Shown piece after piece: positions 1 to 7,458 of a stretch of 20,930 bases of DNA (within the stretch, counting starts at the first letter, position 1; each line of letters begins with the position of its first letter). The stretch spans positions 1-20,930 of the forward strand of contig CAZJYI010000181.1 of the NCBI GenBank assembly GCA_964550025.1. The letters are read 5' to 3'. The position numbers and the translations under genes are program-made. The stretch is from CAZJYI01 sp964550025. Lineage in GTDB: Bacteria > Verrucomicrobiota > Kiritimatiellia > UBA8416 > CAYOBW01. The notes under the pieces were generated by a model, which was not told where the DNA came from, made no database searches, and saw nothing but the letters and a program-made list of their open reading frames with translations.

Positions 1-138
1 TCCCACTCCTCCCCCTCACCAATCGCCCCCAACCGATCCGGGGACGATCGGGGCGTAAGAGAGTGCGATTACGATCGGTGAGAACTGCCGTTCCCCTCGC
101 CAATCCTAATCCCACTCCTCCCCCTCACCAATCGCCCC
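1..138. repeat. 29-bp direct repeat pair in intergenic DNA
   Basis: Bases 1-29 and 110-138 are identical (29 of 29, beginning tcccactcctccccctcacc), spaced 109 bp apart. The first copy touches the window edge, so the repeat may extend further upstream. The DNA between the copies holds short related motifs (gcgattacgatcgg, ctcgccaatcctaat). The region lies just past the stop codon of the PQQ-propeller gene and shows no coding signal on either strand. It looks like the degenerate dispersed intergenic repeats seen elsewhere in the window, but its sequence is different from theirs. Confidence 0.75.
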
Positions 139-146
139 ATGCCTCC

Positions 147-3100
147 TCACTCTCCCCCCAAACACCGCACCGTACCGTCCACGCCCGCCATGAACAGCCG
201 TCCGTGCGCGGCCACCAGCCCGTCCCACACGGGGACGGTCCCGAGGCGGGTTTCGACGCGCGTCGCACCGTCGGCGCATGACACTCCCCGGAGCATCCCC
301 CCGATCTCGCCCGCCAGGGCGCGTTCCTGCCGCGCCAACCGCTTTTTTGTTGCCGCATCCGACAGGTCTTTCAGCGCGCTCGGCTCGTCGACCAGGTCCT
401 CCGGCCCCGCCACAAACAGCGTATTGCCGGCGGCGACCATACCCCGCACGAGGATGGGAACAGACTTTGACCAGGCGAAGCGGACCGCCGTCTCTTCCAC
501 CTTCGGCGCCCCGGGCAGTGTCCCTGTGAATTGCATACCCCCCCCCGAACGCCCGGTCGTCGGCTTCAGACCCACCGCCTTCACCGGCAGCTTCCTGCCC
601 GACGCATCGACCACATTGCCCTTGTCGAACGAGAAGTGCAGTACCTGACCCTTCTTGTTCACGGGGAAACGCGCCGCCTGCCCTCCGAACGCGGCAATCT
701 CGGGATCGGACAATGCGCGATGATAGACGAACACCTCGTCGATCACGCCTTTGAAGGGCGTCGCGGCCCCTTGGATCACCGCGCTCTCCTCGTCCGCCCC
801 GATCTGCATGGTATTTGCCGGCTCTTTGGGTATCAGCCCGGGGGACTTCCCCGATGCCACCGCCCGCCCATTCACGTACAGGCGCAGGCCGCCATCCTGT
901 CCGAGGACGCCGGCAAGATGCACCCAGCCGGAAGGGGCCCGTCCGGGAGCAGCCAGGGCACGGCCCTTGCTGTCCGCCCGGACGCCAAAGTGCGGAACGC
1001 CCTTTTTCAGGTAGAGCGCATAACCGTGTATACTGCCCCCGTGGGCCAGCACGGTCCCATCCGGCCTTTCAGACTTCACCCATGCCATCACGGTCAGCGG
1101 TTTCCCGGCCGGGTCTATGCGCTTCGCCTTGTCGACGCGGATGATCGACCCTTCGGCGGGCGCCTCCGAAGCGACCGCCTCCGCGCCCTTGCGTGGCGCC
1201 GCGAACAGATGAAACTCCATCGGAACCGTCCACTTGAAGTACTTCGGCTGGCGCCCGAAGCCGTAGACGCTCTTCCCGTCGGCCACGAGAATCTTGCCGG
1301 CCGGCGCACGTTTGCCGGCAAGGTAGTAGCTGTTCCACCCCCCCTCGAACTTCCTCCCGTAGACCCAGTAGGAGCGGTGGAACCACGTGTCGTCCAGGAA
1401 GCCGGCGGAGGCGAAGAGGTGCGCCGTTTCCCCCTGCTGCACCCTGGCGTGCGCGCCGACACCGGCTGCCACCGGCGCAAGCTCCAGGCGTTTGCCCTGC
1501 ATGTCAAAGACCTGTGAACGCATATACATATGCCGGCCGTCGGTCGAAAGGACGTCAGGCAGCGCGACGGGCATCGTCAGGCGCTTGACATGCGCCTGCA
1601 CGTCACCCCCGCTTTCGGGATCGCGGCTGTCGAGCGTCACTTCGGAGACGAGCTCCCCAGTCGTGGCATCCAGGCAGCAAAGCCGCATCCCGCCGTCGAA
1701 GAACAACGACCGCCCGGCAATCGCGTGTACCTTCCCGTCGTGCACGAGAACGCTGCCGTGGACGGGCCAGCGCGATTCGAGCTGCTCGAATGCCATGATG
1801 CGCTCGTCGAGCGGCGCCGCGCGAAAACGCCACACCAACTGCCCGTCGGCGGCGCGCAAACAGTAGATGTAGCCGTCCGCACAGCCGAAGATGGCCATGC
1901 CGTCGTGAATCGTCGGTGGTGAATCGACGCGCCCGCCGGCAGCAAAGTACCACTTCGCGCGCCCCGTCGCGGCATCCAACGCATGCACCGTGTGACGATC
2001 CACCTCCGCCACAAAAACGCTGTCGGCCGCCACGGTCACCGAGCTCAGGCGTCCACGCAGGTCCATCATCCACCGCTCTTTCAGTGGACCCGTCACGGCA
2101 ACGGAAGAAGCCCCGCTGCGCGCGGTATCGTGGCGGTAAGTCGGCCAGCCGGCACCTGAAATCCGAGTATCGGAGTCTGAAATCTGAGATTTGAGATCTG
2201 CAATCCGCGAATAGGCAACGCCTTTCTCCAGCCTCAGCGCCGCGTCGGCTTTCGGCAACTTCGGCGCCTTCGCCGACATCGCGCAGAAACCGTAGGTCTT
2301 GGATTCGGGGTAGCAGGCGCAATCGTGAGGCGGCGCATAGATCAGGCCGTTGGCCGGCATGATCCCGTACAAGCAGCCACCACGCGTCCAATGGTTGATG
2401 TCCCAATGCCCGGTCTTGGGATCGATGAACTCGATGCCCGTTCGCGACACCATCAGGTAACGGTCGGTCGCCCGGCCGCGGTAGCAACGGTGATGAAACC
2501 AGTAGGTCTTGGCATCCGCGGCCTTGAATGAACGAACCACCTTCCCCGACCGCAGGTCCCACCCGGTGAAACCACCGGGCAGACCGCCGCTCGACACGCC
2601 CCCGCACCAGACCACGCCCCCCGTCACGAAGACGTCTTCGGGCGAACTGTAGCCGGACGGCGGATGCTTTGCCGTCCAAAGTACTTTTCCCGTACCGGCA
2701 TCCAGGGCGGTGAGCGTGTCAGACTTCGTTGCCCCACCGCCGGACTTGACCAGGCCGGATTCCTCGCCACCGGCAAACAGCACAACGCCGTCCCGCACGA
2801 CCATCGTCGGCGCAAAGAAGGACATCACACGCTTCACGATCGGCACCCCGACGGACTGCCAGAGCGGCCTTCCGTTCCTGGCGTCAAGACAGTGGATGCG
2901 CTCGCCGTCGTGGAACACGACACGCCCGTCGGAAATCGCAAGGGACAGCGGCACGACGGGGCTTTCGTGCTGCCACAGCGTCTTGCAGCCATGCTGCCAG
3001 CGCATGTTGTCCATCGCCGCGTCAATCGCCACCAGCCTGGAGACACCCCCAGTCCACCAGGGCGAATTCACGGCCTTGGCGTTGGTGTACTTCTCGCGAT

Positions 3101-4100
3101 TCAGGTTGGGATCGACGAGAGCGAAGACGATCCCGTCGTCGAAGAGAATCTCCTCCGTGCCTTCCGTCCCCTCGAACCGGCGCAACTCGTCACCGAATCG
3201 CGCGTCGAACCCCCTCACCTTGTCGCCATACCCAAGGGTGGCAAAGACCATCGTCTCCGTCGCTACCAGTCGGCGCGGAAGCTGGGCCGGTCCGCTCTTG
3301 AGCGGCCACATCCGGGTCTGCCACTCCTTGATGGGCTGCTTCCACAGCACAACCCCGTTGAACGCATCGCGCGCAATCAGCGCCCACTTTGACGGCAGGA
3401 CCACCGAAGACGTCGGCCCCTCGTCGAAGATGTAGAAGATGCGCCCCGCCGCCGAGACAAGCGCCGACATGCTGGCCATGCGGTCGTGGTGCCGCGACCA
3501 GCGGGGACTACCGACCCACCGCAACGAACGGGGCGGGCCGACCCTGTCGTCGTGGGCCACGGCGTTATTCCCCGAATCGTGGAGGTAGTGCGTCCAGTCG
3601 TCGATATCGTTGGGGACCGGCTTGCGGTAGACGCGACTGCCGCCACTGCTACCGACGCTCACCAACTGCCTGAAGCGGATTGCGGACTGCGCGGGGACCC
3701 ACGCTGTCCCGCGAGGGGAGAGGACCCGCTCGATCTCCTCCGCCGACACCTTGCATTCGGCGTCCAACACCGTGACGCGACTCACGAGGTCGTCTGCATA
3801 CGGCAGACGCTCTGCGTCCCACGTGTCCACGGAGGCCCTGCCATACGTCCAGTGGGCATCCAGCGCGCGGCTACGCAGGGCGGCAACGCGTTCCGCGTCG
3901 GTGTCCAGCCAGTGGGTGCACCTGCGATCATCCAACCCCGCTTCGACCAGCGCTTCGGGGGTACCGGCCCCCAGCACAACATGGAGTCCGCCCAGGGGCA
4001 ACAGGATCTCGTCAACGGTGTGCGTTTGTGCATGGCATGGCCGGAGGGCAATGCTCAGCAGAATGAGGACTGTCAGAAGAGCGGTTGTGCATCGTCTCAT
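147..4100 (-). CDS. Secreted PQQ-like beta-propeller protein with degenerate methyltransferase-like N-domain and LamG domain
   Basis: Protein of 1317 aa. The start at 4100 is chosen because AAAGG lies about 10 nt upstream and translation opens with a signal peptide (MRRCTTALLTVLILLSIALR, cleavage near CHA-Q); ATG 4118 is an in-frame alternative. Residues about 36-145 resemble a class I SAM-methyltransferase fold (VVLGAGTPEA, WLDTDAERV, then a late LSPRGTAWV strand), but in a secreted protein this is probably non-catalytic. Residues 160-630 and 650-980 form PQQ/quinoprotein-like propeller repeats (LDARNGRPLWQS, LDAATGRAKWYF). Residues about 985-1135 are a LamG/concanavalin-like domain (MAWVKSERPDGT, LRLYVNGRAVASG, GVIDEVFVYHRALSDPEI). 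Such giants are frequent in planctomycetes and relatives; their function is unknown, with carbohydrate or surface binding inferred. An in-frame dispersed repeat separates the two propeller halves. There is no good partner gene: the neighbour across 4101-4439 is divergent. Confidence 0.9.
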   Translation of the reverse strand: MRRCTTALLTVLILLSIALRPCHAQTHTVDEILLPLGGLHVVLGAGTPEALVEAGLDDRRCTHWLDTDAERVAALRSRALDAHWTYGRASVDTWDAERLPYADDLVSRVTVLDAECKVSAEEIERVLSPRGTAWVPAQSAIRFRQLVSVGSSGGSRVYRKPVPNDIDDWTHYLHDSGNNAVAHDDRVGPPRSLRWVGSPRWSRHHDRMASMSALVSAAGRIFYIFDEGPTSSVVLPSKWALIARDAFNGVVLWKQPIKEWQTRMWPLKSGPAQLPRRLVATETMVFATLGYGDKVRGFDARFGDELRRFEGTEGTEEILFDDGIVFALVDPNLNREKYTNAKAVNSPWWTGGVSRLVAIDAAMDNMRWQHGCKTLWQHESPVVPLSLAISDGRVVFHDGERIHCLDARNGRPLWQSVGVPIVKRVMSFFAPTMVVRDGVVLFAGGEESGLVKSGGGATKSDTLTALDAGTGKVLWTAKHPPSGYSSPEDVFVTGGVVWCGGVSSGGLPGGFTGWDLRSGKVVRSFKAADAKTYWFHHRCYRGRATDRYLMVSRTGIEFIDPKTGHWDINHWTRGGCLYGIMPANGLIYAPPHDCACYPESKTYGFCAMSAKAPKLPKADAALRLEKGVAYSRIADLKSQISDSDTRISGAGWPTYRHDTARSGASSVAVTGPLKERWMMDLRGRLSSVTVAADSVFVAEVDRHTVHALDAATGRAKWYFAAGGRVDSPPTIHDGMAIFGCADGYIYCLRAADGQLVWRFRAAPLDERIMAFEQLESRWPVHGSVLVHDGKVHAIAGRSLFFDGGMRLCCLDATTGELVSEVTLDSRDPESGGDVQAHVKRLTMPVALPDVLSTDGRHMYMRSQVFDMQGKRLELAPVAAGVGAHARVQQGETAHLFASAGFLDDTWFHRSYWVYGRKFEGGWNSYYLAGKRAPAGKILVADGKSVYGFGRQPKYFKWTVPMEFHLFAAPRKGAEAVASEAPAEGSIIRVDKAKRIDPAGKPLTVMAWVKSERPDGTVLAHGGSIHGYALYLKKGVPHFGVRADSKGRALAAPGRAPSGWVHLAGVLGQDGGLRLYVNGRAVASGKSPGLIPKEPANTMQIGADEESAVIQGAATPFKGVIDEVFVYHRALSDPEIAAFGGQAARFPVNKKGQVLHFSFDKGNVVDASGRKLPVKAVGLKPTTGRSGGGMQFTGTLPGAPKVEETAVRFAWSKSVPILVRGMVAAGNTLFVAGPEDLVDEPSALKDLSDAATKKRLARQERALAGEIGGMLRGVSCADGATRVETRLGTVPVWDGLVAAHGRLFMAGVDGTVRCLGGE
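2155..2210 (-). repeat. Dispersed repeat copy inside a coding sequence
   Basis: Read on the minus strand, this 56-nt segment matches the plus-strand intergenic segment 4324-4379 at 44 of 56 positions, including an exact run around cagatctcaaat. Within the PQQ-propeller gene it is translated in frame as SRIADLKSQISDSDTRIS (about residues 630-648). That stretch falls between the end of one propeller section and the start of the next (GWPTYRHDTARSG). The segment is therefore repeat DNA that has become a linker, rather than conserved protein. Confidence 0.75.
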
Positions 4101-4130
4101 CGTTTTCGTACCTTTCATCTTCTCAGTGGC

Positions 4131-4228
4131 CCGCCGGGTAGAAACCCGGCGGCACAATCCACCCCGCAGGAGCGGGGCGCTACATCGCCCGCGGCCCGGC
4201 GTCCAACCGTAGCGCCGGCTTTCAGCCG
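4131..4228. repeat. Cluster of three extragenic hairpins
   Basis: Three hairpins stand in a row. 4131-4152 has a perfect 9-bp stem (ccgccgggt / acccggcgg) with an AGAA loop. 4162-4177 has a perfect 6-bp stem (ccccgc / gcgggg) with an AGGA loop. 4216-4228 has a 5-bp stem (cggct / agccg) with a TTC loop. The text between them (gcgctaca, cgtagcgccggctttcag) has the look of dispersed REP-like hairpins in PVC genomes. On the minus strand the cluster starts 31 bp upstream of the PQQ-protein ATG, so it may lie in that gene's mRNA leader. No T-run follows, so it is not a classical terminator. The 4101-4439 spacer contains this cluster and the tract at 4314-4379, and nothing else was recognised in it. 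Confidence 0.7.
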
Positions 4229-4313
4229 TGGGGCGAAGGAGTGGGAAGCGTAGCAGATTGGCCGCGGTATTCCGAGGTCTGAACGGGTGGGATCTTCGGG
4301 ATGGCAGAATGCC

Positions 4314-4379
4314 GAATCGCAGATCGCAGATTCCAGATCTCAAATGTCAGATTTCAGATCTCAGATCTCAGATTTCAGA
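4314..4379 (+). repeat. Degenerate AGATCTCAGATTTC repeat tract
   Basis: This tract of short units alternates (cagatcgcagattc, cagatctcaaatgt, cagatttcagatct, cagatctcagattt), each about 7 or 14 nt. It is open in more than one frame and creates false N-terminal extensions (for example SQISDF-type peptides) ahead of the nucleotidyltransferase gene. It lies 60 bp upstream of that gene's start. A related copy is found inside the PQQ-propeller gene at 2155-2210. Confidence 0.75.
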
Positions 4380-4439
4380 AGGGCGTCCCCTCGCCACTCG
4401 ACACTTGCCACTCTCCCCCCAACACGCGACACTCCCGCC

Positions 4440-6377
4440 ATGAACGACTTCCCCAGAAAGGCGCTTGTTCTCGCCGCGGGCTACGGGACGCGGATGCGGC
4501 CGTTGACCCATACCGTGCCCAAGGCGCTGCTACCGCTTTGGAACCGCACACTGCTCGATCTCAATCTGGACCTTCTCGCGTCGTGGGGCGTGACCGACGT
4601 GCTCGTGAATACACACCATCTTCCGGAGCGAATCGAGCAGCACATAAACGAGCATCCGCGCGACGACCTGCGCGTCGAACTCTCGTACGAGCCCGAGATT
4701 CTCGGGACGGGCGGCGCCGTTGCCAACGCCCGCGCCTTTCTTGACGACAAGCCGTTCTGGGTCGTGAACGCCGACATCGCGGCGGACGTCGAATCCGAGC
4801 CCTTTCTGGGCTACACAACCGATCGGGATTGTATTGGTGCGCTCTGGATGCACGACCAGCGGGGGCCCCGGACGGTCGAAATGCGAGACGACCGGGTCAT
4901 CAACTTCCGCAGCAGCCAGCCGGGCTCCCCGGGCACGCATACCTTCTGCGGCGTTCAGCTCGTCTCCCCCGACATCCTCCGCTACATTCCCCACGGCGAG
5001 TTCTCGACCATCGTGCAGGCGTACGAGAAGGCCATGGCGGACGGCCGGGTGGTGAGCGGCATTCGGAATGAAGAGTGCTACTGGGCGGACATGGGAACGC
5101 CGTCGCAGTACCTTGATGCGCACCGCGAGGTCAGACAGGCCTGGGAGAACGCACAGCCGGGCGCGCGCCTTTTCGATCCCGATGCCCTTGCGCGCGAAAG
5201 GAACGCGCAGCTCAACGGCGTCCGACTCTCCGGGTTTGCCGCTTTCGGAGCCAACGCGACGTTTGCACCGGGTGCCGTCGTCCGCGACAGCGTTATCTGG
5301 CGCGGCGCAACGATCGCCTCGGGAGCCCGTCTCAACGGGGCAATCGTCGGCCGGGGGACGACGCTGAACGGGGAGATCCGCGGGATCGCCGTGCAGCCGG
5401 CAGCTCTTGGGTTTCCCGGCCTGCGAAGCGCGCTGGGCGAGCTCGGGTGGGACGCCACGGCAACCACGGCGCTGCCGCTGGCAGCACGCCCTTCGAACCG
5501 GAGTTTTGCCCGCCTGCGGTCCGCAACCCGTGAGGCCATCGCTATCCGCTACTCGCTCGAACGCGCCGAAAACGCTTGTTTCACTCCCAACGCCCGGTTC
5601 CTGAAGAAGCGCGGCGTCCCGGTCCCCGACATCCTTCTCGACCGCCCGGCGCAATGCCTCACCATCGTTCAGGACCTCGGAGACCGCAGCCTCCAGGCGG
5701 CCGTCGCCGAGGGCGGTGACGCCGATCGCCTCTACCGCCAAGTGCTCGACGCCACGCTTAGGATCCACGCCTGCACGCCGGAGGTCGTTGCGCAGGCCGG
5801 CATCGAATTGAGCCAACCGATGTCCGCGGGCGTCCTGGAGTGGGAACGCGGGTACTTCGCGGACAACTTCGCCGCCCCGTACCGGTGTGCAAAACGGGGG
5901 CTCGTGGACGGGGCCCTGCGGGAATTGGCGGAGGTCTCCCGGACGCTCACGGACCAGCCCGAAGTCCTGATTCATCGCGACCTGCAATCCTCCAACGTCC
6001 TGCTGACAGAGGAGGACGCGCGGATCTGGCTGATCGACTTCCAGGGCATGCGGCTCGGGCCCGCGGCTTACGACGTGGCATCGCTGCTCTGCGATCCGTA
6101 CGTGTCGCTCGACCGGGAATTGCAGTTGTCCCTGTTGGAGTACTACGACGAACGTGCGCCCCACCCCGTCGGACCGCTGTTCTGGAGCGCCGCCATTCAG
6201 CGCCTGGCACAAGCCCTGGGCGCCTATGCCCGGCTGGGCAGAGTGCGCGCCACCGCCCGCTTCGGAGAGCATCTCGCGCCCGGGATGCGCATGCTGCTGC
6301 GCGCGCTGGACTTCGTGGATAATCTCTCGCATCTTCGCGAACTGCTATGCTATGTTCTTTCGGTAACGGTGACATAA
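4440..6377 (+). CDS. Fused MurU-like nucleotidyltransferase / AmgK-like sugar kinase
   Basis: Protein of 645 aa; the start at ATG 4440 is where homology begins, and the longer reading frame only translates the upstream repeat. Residues 1-230 are a sugar-phosphate nucleotidyltransferase: LAAGYGTRMRPLT (11-23), PKALLP (27-32), GTGGA (89-93) and the metal-binding NAD at 110-112. Residues about 250-315 are a short left-handed beta-helix with hexapeptide-like turns. Residues 340-645 are an APH/choline-kinase-fold kinase with HRDLQSSN (512-519, catalytic D514) and IDFQG (532-536) followed by GPAAYD, the pattern of AmgK. AmgK phosphorylates MurNAc/GlcNAc at the anomeric carbon and MurU makes UDP-MurNAc, so one chain could perform both recycling steps. 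The exact sugar is inferred, and a different hexose is possible. The gene is followed after 1 nt by a lipoprotein gene. Confidence 0.88.
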   Translation: MNDFPRKALVLAAGYGTRMRPLTHTVPKALLPLWNRTLLDLNLDLLASWGVTDVLVNTHHLPERIEQHINEHPRDDLRVELSYEPEILGTGGAVANARAFLDDKPFWVVNADIAADVESEPFLGYTTDRDCIGALWMHDQRGPRTVEMRDDRVINFRSSQPGSPGTHTFCGVQLVSPDILRYIPHGEFSTIVQAYEKAMADGRVVSGIRNEECYWADMGTPSQYLDAHREVRQAWENAQPGARLFDPDALARERNAQLNGVRLSGFAAFGANATFAPGAVVRDSVIWRGATIASGARLNGAIVGRGTTLNGEIRGIAVQPAALGFPGLRSALGELGWDATATTALPLAARPSNRSFARLRSATREAIAIRYSLERAENACFTPNARFLKKRGVPVPDILLDRPAQCLTIVQDLGDRSLQAAVAEGGDADRLYRQVLDATLRIHACTPEVVAQAGIELSQPMSAGVLEWERGYFADNFAAPYRCAKRGLVDGALRELAEVSRTLTDQPEVLIHRDLQSSNVLLTEEDARIWLIDFQGMRLGPAAYDVASLLCDPYVSLDRELQLSLLEYYDERAPHPVGPLFWSAAIQRLAQALGAYARLGRVRATARFGEHLAPGMRMLLRALDFVDNLSHLRELLCYVLSVTVT

Positions 6378-6378
6378 C

Positions 6379-6609
6379 ATGAGAACAGCGACAGTTCTGC
6401 TGTGTTCGGTTGTCCTGCTGGCGGGGTGTCGGAGGAGCCGCGAAGAAAATTCCCCTCCCCGATCCGGTCGTGGAACACGATCTGCTACTCGGATTGTTGT
6501 CGACGGCGCTACGGGCAAGTCGGCGCTCCATAGCGCCAGGGAAGCCCGGGCAAAGCTCGAGGCTGCCTCAGAACAACGAAACCGCGATATCGAGGATGCA
6601 TTGAAGTAA
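6379..6609 (+). CDS. Small lipoprotein
   Basis: Protein of 76 aa with a clear lipobox: MRTATVLLCSVVLLAGC, with C17 as the predicted lipidated residue. The mature part is charged and probably helical (ALHSAREARAKLEAASEQRN), and has no recognised domain. The ATG is 1 nt after the stop of the fused nucleotidyltransferase/kinase gene, with GGTGA about 6 nt upstream, so it is almost surely co-transcribed and probably translationally coupled. It is probably anchored in an envelope membrane; the role is unknown. Confidence 0.7.
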   Translation: MRTATVLLCSVVLLAGCRRSREENSPPRSGRGTRSATRIVVDGATGKSALHSAREARAKLEAASEQRNRDIEDALK

Positions 6610-6626
6610 GTGCAGAGGTACCGGCA

Positions 6627-7277
6627 ATGCCCGACATAGACATTGCATGCCCAAAGTGCGAGAAGCACTTCCGTGTCTCGGAGTTCATCACCGCCGAGTC
6701 GATAACCTGCCCCAACTGCAACATCCCCGTGCCGCTGCGCGCGCCGGGCGAGAAGCCGGAACCCACCAAACCGAAGAAGAAGCTTGTCCTGAAGGAGATC
6801 GAGGATCCGACGCCAGAAGAACTGGGCGAACCGCCGGCGGAGGAATGGACGTTCTCCGAGCAAATGGAGGCCACGAGGCGCGAGGCCCCGAAGGAGAAGA
6901 TGACCCATCATATCGCAAGCTGGGCCATTTTCCTGGTGCTCGGCGGCCTGATGGGAGCGCTCAAGTACGGCAGCATCGTCGAAGCGGACCTTTCCACGTT
7001 CTGGAAGTACTCCCCCTATATCGTCATTGCGTTCAACCTGATCGTCGTGATCAAGGCACTCAAGGAGGACATCTTCCAGGGACTGCTGTGCCTGCTCGTG
7101 CCTTTCTACTGGGTCTATTACCTCTTCAGCGTCAGCGATGATTTCTACATGCGCGCGGTGTGTGCCGGCCTCCTGGTCGGGATCGCCGAAGACAGTTTCT
7201 ACTTCTTCAACGACGTCTGGATGTTTGTCTACACCCGCGTCACGGACTGGATCCTGGCGGGCGGCGGAGAGGTGTGA
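6627..7277 (+). CDS. Zinc-ribbon membrane protein of unknown function
   Basis: Protein of 216 aa. The N-terminus carries a zinc ribbon with C8-x2-C11 and C28-x2-C31 (ACPKCEKHF, TCPNC), like the MJ0042/zf-ribbon class. Residues 45-90 are a charged, proline-rich linker (KPEPTKPKKK). The rest has about four hydrophobic segments (IASWAIFLVLGGLMGAL, YIVIAFNLIVVIKAL, GLLCLLVPFYWVYYLF, AVCAGLLVGIAEDSFYFF). AGAGG lies about 10 nt before the ATG, and the gene starts 17 nt after the lipoprotein gene, so it belongs to the same operon. I do not recognise a family beyond the zinc ribbon. Function is unknown, with membrane sensing or scaffolding only a guess. Confidence 0.8.
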   Translation: MPDIDIACPKCEKHFRVSEFITAESITCPNCNIPVPLRAPGEKPEPTKPKKKLVLKEIEDPTPEELGEPPAEEWTFSEQMEATRREAPKEKMTHHIASWAIFLVLGGLMGALKYGSIVEADLSTFWKYSPYIVIAFNLIVVIKALKEDIFQGLLCLLVPFYWVYYLFSVSDDFYMRAVCAGLLVGIAEDSFYFFNDVWMFVYTRVTDWILAGGGEV

Positions 7278-7344
7278 CCGGGGAAGGCCCGGAGCCAGGC
7301 GGGTGCGTGGTTACGACGCTGGTGGCGGGGAGGGGAAACCGCAG

Positions 7345-7449
7345 AATGTCGAACACTGAATGATGAACGCTGAAGTGCGAGGCCTGTCTCGGGCGTGCCC
7401 TTCCCCTCTCCCTTCGACATTGAGCATTCAGTATTCAATATTCGACATT
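7345..7449. repeat. Imperfect long inverted repeat (dispersed element)
   Basis: The left arm (about 7345-7375, aatgtcgaacactgaatgat...) and right arm (7419-7449, ...gtattcaatattcgacatt) are inverted complements at 24 of 31 positions, separated by 43 nt. The right arm also starts with a second ttcgacatt at 7413. Each arm is built of short internal units (attca, ttcgacat), as in the extragenic repeats of many PVC genomes. The element fills the gap between the zinc-ribbon membrane gene and the glycosyltransferase gene, and ends 9 bp before the latter's ATG. It could form a long RNA hairpin masking that start. Confidence 0.7.
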
Positions 7450-7458
7450 GTCCGACCA

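Noticed and set aside
1603..2679. Alternative minus-strand frame of 358 codons and several plus-strand frames inside the PQQ-propeller gene
   Set aside because: They are Arg-rich shadow translations; the propeller and LamG motifs are continuous in the main frame, so there is no frameshift.
4314..4379. CRISPR-like array
   Set aside because: The units are only 7-14 nt, have no unique spacers and are degenerate; no cas gene is present.
4530..6332. A 600-codon open frame on the minus strand opposite the nucleotidyltransferase/kinase gene
   Set aside because: It is antisense to a gene with clear catalytic motifs, and its own translation has no domain. Long antisense frames are expected at this GC content.
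7360..7458. Longer start of the glycosyltransferase at 7360
   Set aside because: It would translate the inverted repeat; the glycosyltransferase fold begins after the ATG at 7459.
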